A stretch of 64,000 bases of DNA. Origin: JAAYZB01 sp035379945. Lineage in GTDB: Bacteria; Bacillota_I; Bacilli_A; Izemoplasmatales; Hujiaoplasmataceae. The notes beneath the pieces were generated by a model. That model worked only from the letters and a program-made list of their open reading frames with translations, was not told the origin of the DNA and did not search any database. The stretch spans positions 9,098 to 73,097 of the forward strand of contig DAOSWG010000007.1 in NCBI GenBank assembly GCA_035379945.1, in the 5' to 3' direction. This document shows positions 1 through 8,476 of the stretch, piece after piece. A program made the translations under genes and the position numbers. How positions within the stretch are numbered: the first letter of the stretch is position 1; the number at the start of each line of letters is the position of its first letter.

Positions 1-1361
1 GTGAACGGTTTTCCGTCTTCCGTCAGCATCTTCTCGCAGTTGCCGTGATCGGCGGTGATGAAGGCGATGCCGTCCATCTCAAGAATCTTGTCTACAACCC
101 TGCCGACGCACTCGTCGACGGTCTCGACTGCTTTGATGGCAGCGCTTATCACGCCGGTATGACCGACCATGTCGCCGTTCGCGAAATTCAGAACGACGAT
201 ATCGTATTCGCCGGTATCGAGTTCCGCGATCACGCTATCGGTGATCTCGTAAGCGCTCATTTCCGGTTTCAAGTCGTAAGTCGCCACTTTCGGAGACGGG
301 ATCAGAACCCGTTTGGCTCCTTCGATCTGTTTATCGACGCCGCCGTCGAAAAAGAAGGTGACATGCGCATATTTTTCGGTTTCCGCAATCCTTAGCTGTT
401 TCATTCCGAGATCAGAGATATAGTCACCCAAAGTATCTTTCATACTGATGAGCGGGAAAGCGAGTTCGCCTTTGACGAGATCGGAGTATTTCATCGTCGA
501 GACATATAGGATGTTTTCCGGATGATTTTCGGTGTTTAGCTTCGGACAGGCTTCCGGATCAGAGTAAGCCGTCGAAATCTCGATCGCGCGATCGGGGCGG
601 AAGTTGATGAAAATGATGGCATCGTCAGACTGGATCATCCCGGTATCGTCGCAGATAAACGGAACCACAAACTCGTCTGTGACATTGTCGGCGTAGGACG
701 CCTGGATGCCAGCAGTGGCCGACGGAAAGTGTGGACCTTTGTCAAACGACATGGCGTCGTAAGCGAGCTGGATCCGGTCCCAGTTTTTATCCCTGTCCAT
801 ACCGTAATAGCGTCCTCCGACCGTGGCGATGGAACCGAAATTCAGTTCAGCCATTTTACTTTCGAGGTCACTCACATAGGTAAGTGCCGATTTCGGTGGG
901 GTATCGCGTCCGTCCAAGAAGGCATGAAAATAAGCACGTTCGACGCCTTTTTCCTTGGCAATCTGGAACATGTATTTGATATGGTTGATATGCGAATGCA
1001 CGCCTCCGTCCGACAACAGACCGAGAATATGCAATTTGGAATGATGCTTTTTCACATGATCGAAAGCCTTGTTGTAAGCAGGATTTTCTTTGAAAGATCC
1101 GTCCCTGATGGCGACGTTCAGCCTCGTGAAGGACTGGTAAAGCACCCGGCCGGCTCCCAGATTGAGATGTCCGACTTCGCTGTTGCCCATTTGTCCTTCC
1201 GGAAGGCCGACGGCTTCCCCGGAAGCCTCTATCTGTGTAGTGGGAAATTCCTGTTCCAAGAGATCAAGATGCGGTTTCTTGGCCAGGTAGATGGCATTGC
1301 CGGCATTTTGTTCGCCGATGCCCATACCGTCCAGGATCATTAGTATGACAGGTTTTTTCAT
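1..1361 (-). CDS. gpmI: 2,3-bisphosphoglycerate-independent phosphoglycerate mutase, 3' end off the window
   Basis: This cytosolic enzyme interconverts 3- and 2-phosphoglycerate in lower glycolysis. Reading leftwards from the ATG at 1361, the protein begins MKKPVILMILDGMGIG, with the metal-binding Asp of the alkaline-phosphatase fold. It continues with GNSEVGHLNLGAGR (the phosphoserine loop), the DGRDTPP motif and, near the window edge, FITADHGNCEKM with its C-terminal metal ligands. About 453 codons are visible. The family is about 510 residues, so roughly 55 C-terminal residues lie outside the window. The start is supported by GAGGTGAA a few bases upstream. The gene is divergent from the GH13 gene and shares a 145-bp promoter region with it. 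Confidence 0.96.
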   Translation of the reverse strand, partial: MKKPVILMILDGMGIGEQNAGNAIYLAKKPHLDLLEQEFPTTQIEASGEAVGLPEGQMGNSEVGHLNLGAGRVLYQSFTRLNVAIRDGSFKENPAYNKAFDHVKKHHSKLHILGLLSDGGVHSHINHIKYMFQIAKEKGVERAYFHAFLDGRDTPPKSALTYVSDLESKMAELNFGSIATVGGRYYGMDRDKNWDRIQLAYDAMSFDKGPHFPSATAGIQASYADNVTDEFVVPFICDDTGMIQSDDAIIFINFRPDRAIEISTAYSDPEACPKLNTENHPENILYVSTMKYSDLVKGELAFPLISMKDTLGDYISDLGMKQLRIAETEKYAHVTFFFDGGVDKQIEGAKRVLIPSPKVATYDLKPEMSAYEITDSVIAELDTGEYDIVVLNFANGDMVGHTGVISAAIKAVETVDECVGRVVDKILEMDGIAFITADHGNCEKMLTEDGKPF

Positions 1362-1383
1362 AAGTTCACCTCTAACCGCTGTT

Positions 1384-1389
1384 ATTATA
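1384..1389 (-). promoter_or_regulatory. -10 element for gpmI
   Basis: TATAAT on the minus strand lies 22 bp upstream of the gpmI start. The hexamer 17 bp further upstream is a weak TTTCAA at 1407-1412. Confidence 0.5.
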
Positions 1390-1477
1390 CTATAAAAGCC
1401 CCGCTTTTGAAAGTGTAATGATACCTTTGTAAACCTTTACATCTTTTAAAAGCAGTGTCCATAAATTGATATCTCTT

Positions 1478-1486
1478 TGATATAAT
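1478..1486 (+). promoter_or_regulatory. Extended -10 promoter for the GH13 gene
   Basis: TGATATAAT is an exact extended -10 element, 20 bp upstream of the GH13 start. No good -35 hexamer lies 17 bp upstream. The same 9-mer recurs before several other genes in the window. Confidence 0.6.
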
Positions 1487-1506
1487 ATTAAATGTGAGGT
1501 GATATT

Positions 1507-3579
1507 ATGTCTGGATCCCGGTTGATGAAGCTAAAAAATATCCTCGTTAGCAAAATTCCATCCGGTAACATCAATTACACGGTTCCCGATCTTTGGAACG
1601 CTTGGAACTATTCCGGCGAGGAAACCCATAGGCTATTGTCGCATGAACTGCTGGTCAATCCGTACCGCTTTTACAGCGAAGTGATTTCATCATACATCCT
1701 TCCTAAAGCCAAGGCAAACCAAAACTATTTGGAATCCTTGGCCAAATCAAGCAACACCATTCCCGAAAAAGGAACACTCGGTGGCGAATGGGTTAAAAAA
1801 AGCGTTCTCTATTCGACCATGATCCGGGCGTCATCCGCTTGGGACCACGACCGTTCCTATTCGCTCGATGTGTCTAATCTGGACGAAATGAAAGAAACCG
1901 GCACTTTCGTCAAGATGCTGGCTTTGTTGCCATTACTCCAAAAACTCGGAGTCGACACGATGTATCTCTTGCCGATATCCCGTTATTCCCGCAAAGAAAA
2001 GAAAGGCGAACTCGGTTCCCCGTACGGCGTCGCATCGTTCTATGACATCGACCCGGATCTGAAAGACAACCTGACCGGCGGCGAGATGACGGTAGGCGAG
2101 GAGTTTCAGGCCTTCGTCGAAGCCTGCCATATTTTGGGCATGCGTGTCGTTATCGATATCATCCCCCGCACCAATTCCGTCGAAAGCGACCTCATCAGAC
2201 TTCATCCCGACTGGTTCTACTGGATCGAAACGAAAGACTACGACAAATACCGGGTTCCTTACGTAACCGGACTGGCAAATACGATTCCACCGGAAGCCAA
2301 GTTCATGCCGGACGTCTATGCCTCGGAAGATGTCCAAAGACACATTTCGATGTTTCGTAACGACCCATATACCGAAAACAAGGAATTGTGGAACGAAATC
2401 AAGGATGCCGAGGACATCGTCGAAGCCATCGAAAAGGCTTACGGTCTTTCCGTCGCCCCAGCGTTCTCCGACCATATCAACGACGTCCAGCCCCCCTGGA
2501 CCGATGTCACCTTCTTCCGGATGTTTCTGGATCATCCGTCCGACAACGTCAAATATCTGAAAAACAAGAACATTCCTCCATATATTCTTTTTGATACTAT
2601 AAAATCGAATCTCTTCCCGGGCAAGAAACCCAACATGCCACTTTGGGAGACTCTGTCGGGCATCATTCCCTATTACCAGGAACAGTTTGGAATCGATGGA
2701 GCCAGGATCGATATGGGACATGCGCTTCCCAAGGAACTGCTCAAGATGATCATCAGCAAGGCTCGGGAATACGATCCCGACTTCGCTTTTATCGCCGAGG
2801 AACTGAATCCGGAAAACGCAGCCAAAGCCAAGGCTTCTGACTATAACATCATCATCGGCAACGGTTTCTGGATGGAACCCAGGATCTGGGAAAAGAATCT
2901 GCACAAGTTTGTCTATGGAGCCAAAGACGTCGCCTTGCCGATGTTCGCCTGCGCCGAAACCCATGACACGGCAAGAATTGCCGGGCGTGATGGAGGCAGG
3001 GAACTCGCAAGGATGCTGACGATATTGAACATGTTGCTTCCGAATCTGGTTCCGTTCATCAATTCTGGTCAGGAAATATACGAGATCCAACCGATGAACA
3101 CCGGCGTCGATTGCACGGACAAAGACAAATTCAATCTGCCAAAAGACGACCTTTTCTACGGTAAACTCGCGCTTTTCGACAAATATGCTTTCCATTACAC
3201 CAGTGAATTCCGCTGGGAGATCGCCGACCACATGCAAGGAATCAAGGAGATAAGAAAACGCTGGCTTAGCCAGATCATGGACCCAAACGCTTCATTGCCG
3301 ATTTACTTTAACGAATTTGACACGCCGGCTATCGGCGTCGCCTATTTCGACAAAAAAACCGGCAAATGCATCTTAATCGCCGCCAACAGCAACCCCCGCC
3401 AGGAAATCTGGTGCAACGCTTCCTTGGCGGAATTACGGAAAAAATCCGGAAATGAAAACTTATCCGGAAACCTGGTTTACTCGACCTACGAAATGGGTAG
3501 ACCATATGAAGACTTTACCGACGACGGAAGGATCAATCTTCATCTGGGCGGCGGGGAAGTCAAGATCATCGAATTCTGA
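1507..3579 (+). CDS. GH13 (alpha-amylase family) glucan-active enzyme
   Basis: A 690-residue protein with an alpha-amylase (beta/alpha)8 barrel and no signal peptide, so it probably acts in the cytosol on glucan or maltodextrin. Conserved regions are visible: GIDGARIDMG carries the nucleophile Asp402, FAFIAEEL the acid/base Glu431 or Glu432, and CAETHDTARI the transition-state His486-Asp487. Region I reads VVIDIIPRTNS (about 214-224) and lacks the usual NH of DxxxNH. GlgE-type maltosyltransferases also deviate here, but assignment to GlgE is not secure. GTGAGGTGAT ends just upstream of the ATG and fixes the start. The gene stands alone between a divergent and a convergent gene. Its role in glycogen turnover is inferred from the glg locus about 8 kb away. 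Confidence 0.85.
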   Translation: MSGSRLMKLKNILVSKIPSGNINYTVPDLWNAWNYSGEETHRLLSHELLVNPYRFYSEVISSYILPKAKANQNYLESLAKSSNTIPEKGTLGGEWVKKSVLYSTMIRASSAWDHDRSYSLDVSNLDEMKETGTFVKMLALLPLLQKLGVDTMYLLPISRYSRKEKKGELGSPYGVASFYDIDPDLKDNLTGGEMTVGEEFQAFVEACHILGMRVVIDIIPRTNSVESDLIRLHPDWFYWIETKDYDKYRVPYVTGLANTIPPEAKFMPDVYASEDVQRHISMFRNDPYTENKELWNEIKDAEDIVEAIEKAYGLSVAPAFSDHINDVQPPWTDVTFFRMFLDHPSDNVKYLKNKNIPPYILFDTIKSNLFPGKKPNMPLWETLSGIIPYYQEQFGIDGARIDMGHALPKELLKMIISKAREYDPDFAFIAEELNPENAAKAKASDYNIIIGNGFWMEPRIWEKNLHKFVYGAKDVALPMFACAETHDTARIAGRDGGRELARMLTILNMLLPNLVPFINSGQEIYEIQPMNTGVDCTDKDKFNLPKDDLFYGKLALFDKYAFHYTSEFRWEIADHMQGIKEIRKRWLSQIMDPNASLPIYFNEFDTPAIGVAYFDKKTGKCILIAANSNPRQEIWCNASLAELRKKSGNENLSGNLVYSTYEMGRPYEDFTDDGRINLHLGGGEVKIIEF

Positions 3580-3593
3580 TTGTCACCAAATAA

Positions 3594-3619
3594 AAAACAC
3601 GACTTCGCAGTCGTGTTTT
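3594..3619. terminator. Bidirectional intrinsic terminator
   Basis: The stem ACACGACT/AGTCGTGT with a TCGC loop is flanked by A and T runs on its two sides. It can therefore end both the GH13 gene and the convergent folT-like gene, whose stop codon overlaps it. Confidence 0.85.
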
Positions 3620-4373
3620 ATTTTGATCCCGGCCCCAGTTTTCTTTTGGTAATGCCAAGCGCCTCCAAAAGGACCGAAACCAATATGACATAGAACGACA
3701 CCTCGATCGGCATTTTCACGATTCTCAGGGGAATTCGCACAAAGAAGGAAATACCGGGATTCATGATATAGAGCCAGATCGGCGTCAAAATGAGTGAAGT
3801 CAGGACATACATCAGGCTGATGATGAAAAGGATCTTCGTTCCTTCATCGCCGTATTTCTTGCTTTTGTAAACCAAAATATCAAACACCACCAAAAACACG
3901 GTACCGATCAAACCGATTCCGGCCAAAAGCAGTTTCTGATTGTCGGTCAAAGTACTGGAAATCACCTGATCGACATGTAAAAAATACCAGAACGATCCCA
4001 GAAACAACAAAACAGCCAAAACCAAATTCAGCCAGAAAAACAGTTTTGTCCCGCTGTTTTTCCGGATCCGGTAAATGATCCCCGGTAAAAACCCGTACAA
4101 GGCCGCGTTCAAAGTGAAACCGGGAAAGAATGTTTGCCCGGACGGTCCTCCGAAGATGAAAAATCCAAGCAAATCCTGGGCGATACCAGCCATCAGGCCG
4201 TAAACCGGGCCGGCGATGATAGAAGCCATGATGAGCGGCAGATAACCGATCCCGAACTTGATGATCGGTTCGGATGCATTCGGAATGTAAATCGACAGAA
4301 ACTGAGCCAGAACGACACCGATAGCGACCATCAGGCCCGTAAAAACAAGATTGCGAATGTTTTTGTTATGCAT
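3618..4373 (-). CDS. folT: ECF transporter substrate-binding (S) component, folate (FolT)-like
   Basis: A multi-spanning membrane protein of 251 residues. The N-terminal half carries features of the FolT class: a conserved GIGYLPLIMASIIAGPVYG helix, then FPGFTLNAALYGFLPG. S components bind a vitamin and work with the shared EcfT/EcfA module, which is not in this window. The protein is longer than the usual ~170-200 residues. Residues ~118-165 look like two extra hydrophobic segments before the family-like C-terminal part (LTPIWLYIMNPGISFFVRI). It is the last gene of the pgcA-small protein-ung-folT run, 12 bp after ung. The folate specificity comes from motif resemblance only. Confidence 0.75.
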   Translation of the reverse strand: MHNKNIRNLVFTGLMVAIGVVLAQFLSIYIPNASEPIIKFGIGYLPLIMASIIAGPVYGLMAGIAQDLLGFFIFGGPSGQTFFPGFTLNAALYGFLPGIIYRIRKNSGTKLFFWLNLVLAVLLFLGSFWYFLHVDQVISSTLTDNQKLLLAGIGLIGTVFLVVFDILVYKSKKYGDEGTKILFIISLMYVLTSLILTPIWLYIMNPGISFFVRIPLRIVKMPIEVSFYVILVSVLLEALGITKRKLGPGSK

Positions 4374-4385
4374 ATCTTCCTCTGG

Positions 4386-5045
4386 TCATAGACTGAAATC
4401 GACGGGATCCTGATTGGTCGATTCCAGAAATTCGTTGATGCGTGAAAATGGTTTGGATCCAAAAAAGCCCCGAAAGGCCGAAAGCGGAGACGGATGCACG
4501 TTTTCGATCACGAAATGGATCGGATTCGTGATAAGCGGCTTCTTGCTTTTGGCATAACTTCCCCACAAAACGAAAACAACCGGTGTTTTTTTCTCGTTCA
4601 AGAGCGAAATGATATGGTCGGTGAAAATCGTCCAGCCGTACTTGTCATGGCTTAACGCCTGGTAGCGCCTCACGGAAAGAATCGCGTTAAGCAACAATAC
4701 TCCCTGCTTCCCCCATTTGGTCAAATCTCCGGATGTCGGAACAGGGCATCCGATATCGTCATGCAATTCCTTGAAGATGTTTTCCAAAGACGGCGGCAAC
4801 TCGACGCCTTCTTTCACCGAGAAAGCGAGTCCCATGGCCTGATCTGGATTATGATAGGGATCCTGGCCTAAAAGCAGGACTTTTGTATTTTCATACGAAG
4901 TCAACCGCAAAGCATTGAACACATCATGGATCGGCGGATAGCAGGTGTAACGCCGGTATTCCTCCCTGATGTCTTCCGAAAGTTGCCGGAAATAATCCTT
5001 CTGGAATTCGGGTTTCAAGATCCCGTCCCAGTCATTTCCGATCAT
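4386..5045 (-). CDS. ung: Uracil-DNA glycosylase, family 1
   Basis: Removes uracil from DNA as the first step of base-excision repair. The 219-residue protein has the water-activating motif GQDPYH (60-65, Asp62), the uracil-recognition stretch GVLLLNAILSVR, and HPSPLSA (184-190) with the catalytic His184 of the minor-groove loop. The length is typical for the family. The start overlaps the 3' end of the preceding small membrane-protein gene by 14 bp, which suggests translational coupling. Confidence 0.96.
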   Translation of the reverse strand: MIGNDWDGILKPEFQKDYFRQLSEDIREEYRRYTCYPPIHDVFNALRLTSYENTKVLLLGQDPYHNPDQAMGLAFSVKEGVELPPSLENIFKELHDDIGCPVPTSGDLTKWGKQGVLLLNAILSVRRYQALSHDKYGWTIFTDHIISLLNEKKTPVVFVLWGSYAKSKKPLITNPIHFVIENVHPSPLSAFRGFFGSKPFSRINEFLESTNQDPVDFSL

Positions 5046-5229
5046 TGAGTTCCGGTATCCCTTTCTTTAAGATCGTGCAACTCTGGTTCGTGCATGTGCT
5101 ACAGGCGGAAAAGTCCTCGAGATTCCTGCACTCCTCGGGTATTTCCGTCTTTTGGTTCAGCACATATGAAATTATGTAGATCGCCACCAACAAAACGACG
5201 ATGCCGATGGCAATTATGTATTTCCACAT
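5032..5229 (-). CDS. Small single-span membrane protein with four cysteines, unknown function
   Basis: 65 residues: an N-terminal hydrophobic segment (about 3-24) followed by a short soluble tail with Cys34, Cys43, Cys46 and Cys51 (C-x8-C-x2-C-x4-C). The spacing could bind a metal or Fe-S cluster, or form disulfides if the tail is outside. FeoB-associated small Cys-rich membrane proteins look similar in size, but no feo genes are nearby. A GGAAGGAAG ribosome site lies upstream. It sits between pgcA (16 bp) and ung (14-bp overlap), so it is almost certainly translated, although its function is not recognised. Confidence 0.7.
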   Translation of the reverse strand: MWKYIIAIGIVVLLVAIYIISYVLNQKTEIPEECRNLEDFSACSTCTNQSCTILKKGIPELNDRK

Positions 5230-5245
5230 CTGAAAGACTTCCTTC

Positions 5246-6952
5246 CTATCTGATGCCTTCTAACAATTCCCGGATCGCACTTTCAAGTTTTTCAATCTTT
5301 TCTTTGGCCTCTATAGCGGTTTTCCCGACGGAGGCGATATATATTTTCAGTTTCGGTTCCGTTCCCGAAGGTCTGAAAACAAACCAGGAACCATCCGAGA
5401 AGATATACTTGACGACATCCGCTTCCGGGAGCGTCAAAGCATAATTCTCATTCTGCTTGTAGCCGATCCCCGCCTTATAATCTTCGATCGCGTCAACCCT
5501 GAACCCGGCAAATGCCGTTTCACGGTATTTTTGCATGAAACCCATGATTCTGGCGATTTTCTGTTTGCCTTCGATGCCAGTTTCTTCGATATTCATCATC
5601 GCTTCATAGTGATAACCGTAAATCTTAAAAAGATCTTCCAGTTTGTCGTATAGCGTTTTCTTCTCCAATTCATTGTAATACGTCGCGGCTTCCGATGCAA
5701 GCAACATGGCCTGAAGCGAATCTTTGTCCCGGACCTTGTCGTTTGCCACGTATCCGTAGGATTCCTCGTAACCGAACACAAATTTTTTATCGGTCGATTC
5801 CAGGAATCTCGCTTGTTCGCCGATGAATTTAAAACCGGTCAGGGTCGAAAAGACTTCCATACCGAAAAATCTGGCGACCTTCGCGCCAAGATCGGAGGTC
5901 ACGATCGTATTGTAAACCACTCCTTTTTTCGGTAAAAGTCCCAATTTTTGTTTTTCCGAAAGAAAATAATTCAAGAGCACGGCTCCGGTCTGATTGCCGG
6001 TCATAAGTATGTAGTCGTTATCCTTTTTCACGGCGATACCTAGTCTATCAGCATCCGGGTCGGTCGCAATCAATAGATCTGCTCCGACTACCATTCCGAG
6101 TTTTTTTGCCATGTCGAAAGCGGCGGGATTTTCCGGATTCGGAGATTTGACGGTGCCAAACATCGGATCGTGCACCATCTGTTCCCTGACGGGATAAATA
6201 TCGTATCCGCATTCTCTTAAAAGCCTTGTCCCGAGTTCAGCGCTCGTTCCATGCAAAGGTGTAAAAACGATTTTCAGGGGTTTTTCCAATTCCTTGTGAA
6301 TCTGGACGGTTTTGACCATTTCCAGATAACTGTCGTCAATCTTTTTGCCGATATATTCTAAAAGCCCGCTTTTCTTCAGCTCTTCTTCCGTCATAAAACC
6401 GATATGGAACAGATCTTTGACGTCGCGCACGAGCGAGATGATGCGGTTCGCGTATTCCGGCGTATACTGGCAGCCATATTCGTCATAGATCTTATAGCCG
6501 TTATATTGCGGCGGATTGTGGCTGGCGGTGACGACGATACCGGCGATCGCGTTCAGATATCTCGTGGCGTAGGATAACTCCGGCGTCGGACGCAAATCTT
6601 CGAACAAATAGCATTTGATGCCGTGATAGCCTAAAACCTTCGCCGATTCTAACGCGAACTCCTTCGACATTTGCCGGTTGTCATGGGCGATCGCCACGCC
6701 GCGGGAAAGATTCTTGCGTCCGTATCTTTCCTCTAAATACCTAGCCAGTCCGGTGTTGGCGCGTCTGATCGTATAGATATTCATTCTGTTCGTTCCCGCT
6801 CCCAATACTCCCCGCATGCCGCCGGTGCCGAACTCCAGATCGGTATAGAACATATCTTCCAGTTCTTTGTCGCTTTTTCCTTCAAGATCCTGTTTCAACG
6901 CAGGATCAAGTGATTTTTCGTCGAGCCAATCTTGGTATATCTCTTTCCACAT
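5246..6952 (-). CDS. pgcA: Phospho-sugar mutase (phosphoglucomutase type)
   Basis: Interconverts glucose-1-phosphate and glucose-6-phosphate, linking glycogen metabolism to glycolysis. Motifs: EFGTGGMRGVLG near the N terminus (sugar-phosphate entry), VTASHNPPQYNGYK with the phosphorylated serine, DPDADRLGIA (Mg2+ loop), GYEESYGY (sugar-binding loop) and RPSGTEPKLKIY (phosphate-binding loop). An upstream in-frame ATG at 7006 exists, but AAAGGAGG at 6961-6968 places the start at 6952 (MWKEIYQDW), giving 568 residues. It begins a four-gene run with the small membrane protein, ung and folT. It probably supplies or consumes the glucose-1-P used by GlgC and made by GlgP. Confidence 0.95.
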   Translation of the reverse strand: MWKEIYQDWLDEKSLDPALKQDLEGKSDKELEDMFYTDLEFGTGGMRGVLGAGTNRMNIYTIRRANTGLARYLEERYGRKNLSRGVAIAHDNRQMSKEFALESAKVLGYHGIKCYLFEDLRPTPELSYATRYLNAIAGIVVTASHNPPQYNGYKIYDEYGCQYTPEYANRIISLVRDVKDLFHIGFMTEEELKKSGLLEYIGKKIDDSYLEMVKTVQIHKELEKPLKIVFTPLHGTSAELGTRLLRECGYDIYPVREQMVHDPMFGTVKSPNPENPAAFDMAKKLGMVVGADLLIATDPDADRLGIAVKKDNDYILMTGNQTGAVLLNYFLSEKQKLGLLPKKGVVYNTIVTSDLGAKVARFFGMEVFSTLTGFKFIGEQARFLESTDKKFVFGYEESYGYVANDKVRDKDSLQAMLLASEAATYYNELEKKTLYDKLEDLFKIYGYHYEAMMNIEETGIEGKQKIARIMGFMQKYRETAFAGFRVDAIEDYKAGIGYKQNENYALTLPEADVVKYIFSDGSWFVFRPSGTEPKLKIYIASVGKTAIEAKEKIEKLESAIRELLEGIR

Positions 6953-6982
6953 GGATGGTGCCTCCTTTGCGGTATCTGACAG

Positions 6983-7015
6983 AAAAAATACTTTTGTCTT
7001 GGGCAAAAGTATTTT
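6983..7015 (-). terminator. Intrinsic terminator after the nitroreductase gene
   Basis: The 12-bp stem AAAATACTTTTG/CAAAAGTATTTT at 6985-7015 is followed by a T run on the minus strand. It separates the GDPD-PfkB-nitroreductase operon from pgcA. Confidence 0.8.
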
Positions 7016-7022
7016 CCTTGAT

Positions 7023-7565
7023 CTAGCGGATGTAATCGACTACTCCTTCTTTCCGCGGTTTCGGTTCCGGATAATCTCCGGAAAGGTATCCGAAACAGAT
7101 CGAGCAATCGTGCTGGTAACCTTCCGGTATCTTGAGTAATAGATTGATATCGGCGGTGTTCGTCTGATTGAACATGTATCTCGTTTGGCCGATGATGCAG
7201 GAATCGATTCCGAGCGCTTTCGCTGCGATCGCCATGTTCTCCATGGCACAGCCGCAGTTCAGTTCGCTATAGCCTTCGAGTTCGGAACTGATCACGACGA
7301 CGACGGGGGCGTGGTAGAAAACATGATATCCTTCATCCTTGACGATTCCCAGTTTTTCCATGCCTTCTAAGGCAAGTTCGCTCATCCGGTCGATCGTGTC
7401 CTTGTCGGTGATGACCGTGAAATGCCAGCTTTGCCGGTTTCTTGCGGAAGGAGCATAGATCCCGCACTCGATGATTTTCTTCAGATCGACTTCGGGAATT
7501 GGTTTGTCAAGGTAACTCCTTACGCTTCTTCTTCCTAGAATGGCTTCAATTGTCGGATTTTTCAT
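7023..7565 (-). CDS. Nitroreductase-family FMN-dependent oxidoreductase
   Basis: 180 residues of the NfsB/FMN-reductase fold. The N-terminal RRSVRSYLDKPIP and APSARNRQSWHF motifs bind the FMN phosphate and ring. AMENMAIAAKALGIDSC is the typical central helix and IPEGYQ lies near the C terminus. It probably reduces nitro-compounds, quinones or flavins with NAD(P)H in the cytosol; the natural substrate cannot be told from sequence. The start at 7565 is chosen because AAGGAGGT lies seven bases upstream. A longer reading frame to 7628 only overlaps the PfkB gene. It is the last gene of a tight operon with the PfkB kinase and the GDPD. Confidence 0.9.
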   Translation of the reverse strand: MKNPTIEAILGRRSVRSYLDKPIPEVDLKKIIECGIYAPSARNRQSWHFTVITDKDTIDRMSELALEGMEKLGIVKDEGYHVFYHAPVVVVISSELEGYSELNCGCAMENMAIAAKALGIDSCIIGQTRYMFNQTNTADINLLLKIPEGYQHDCSICFGYLSGDYPEPKPRKEGVVDYIR

Positions 7566-7578
7566 AAGTTTACCTCCT

Positions 7579-8475
7579 TCACATGTCGATGATATCGGTA
7601 GAGAGCAAGAAACTAGAAGCCGCGGCACAAGCCATCACTATGCAAGCGGCCCTATTTCCCAGCTCCAATGATTTTTCTTTTGAAAGTCCTAGGGACAATC
7701 CTCTGATGAGACCGGCATAAAGGGCGTCGCCGGCTCCGGTCGTGGAAACGATTTTCTCCGGGCTTTGAGGATTTATCGAAATGATTCCGTCTTTTCCCAC
7801 AAGGCGGATCGGTCCGGAACCGCTTGTCAGGAGAATATTTTGTAATCCTTTTTGAAACAATATGTCGATTGCCGGCGCAAAGTCATCTTTGGTGTCGATG
7901 CCGGACAAAGCGGCCAGTTCACCCATATTGGCCTTAAGAAGGAAGATATCCTCAAGCAGGCCCGACAAGCGCCCGATTTTCGCCTGGCTGACGCCATCTA
8001 TGAAAATCCGTTTATCCTTGTATCTCTTGATAAGATAAGTCAAAGCTTCGTGGGACAAATTGCAATCCAGCACGATCATGTCTGCTTTATCCAAATCGGG
8101 AAGGCAAGGCGCGAAATCTTTCGCACCTATTGTATCGAAGATAGAGAAATCGTTGATGCCGCATTCCAGATTTCCGTCATGATCATGGATCGCCAGATAA
8201 CAGCACGATCTTTCCTTATCTTTTATCAAGAGCTTATGACTGATTCCGAGATCTTTCAGTTCCTTGGCCAAGAATTCTCCCGTCCGGTCACTCCCGGCAA
8301 AGGAAATAAGCAAGACATCGGCCCCGAGCCGGAAGAGATCCTCGGCGATGTTTCTCGCCACTCCTCCCGAAGAAAGCCTGACTACGCCCGGATTGGAATC
8401 GGATTTTAAAATCCGCTTTAGGGATATGCCGACATAATCGCCGGCGCAAGCGCCGACTGTGACGATTTTCAACAT
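7579..8475 (-). CDS. PfkB-family carbohydrate (or nucleoside) kinase
   Basis: 298-residue ribokinase-fold kinase. The N-terminal half has the substrate-side glycine motif SSGGVARNIAEDLFRLG, and the C-terminal signature TTGAGDALYAG supplies the anion hole and catalytic Asp. The overall pattern resembles pseudouridine-kinase (PsuK) type members, but no pseudouridine glycosidase gene is adjacent, so the substrate is left open. It lies one base after the GDPD stop and 13 bases before the nitroreductase start, so the three genes are one transcript. Confidence 0.88.
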   Translation of the reverse strand: MLKIVTVGACAGDYVGISLKRILKSDSNPGVVRLSSGGVARNIAEDLFRLGADVLLISFAGSDRTGEFLAKELKDLGISHKLLIKDKERSCCYLAIHDHDGNLECGINDFSIFDTIGAKDFAPCLPDLDKADMIVLDCNLSHEALTYLIKRYKDKRIFIDGVSQAKIGRLSGLLEDIFLLKANMGELAALSGIDTKDDFAPAIDILFQKGLQNILLTSGSGPIRLVGKDGIISINPQSPEKIVSTTGAGDALYAGLIRGLSLGLSKEKSLELGNRAACIVMACAAASSFLLSTDIIDM

Positions 8476-8476
8476 A

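Noticed and set aside
1933..3237. A 434-codon open frame antisense to the GH13 gene
   Set aside because: It is a codon-bias shadow: no ribosome site, no family resemblance, and it lies entirely inside a clear GH13 enzyme.
7566..7628. Longer nitroreductase start at 7628
   Set aside because: It overlaps the PfkB gene and lacks a ribosome site; AAGGAGGT supports 7565.
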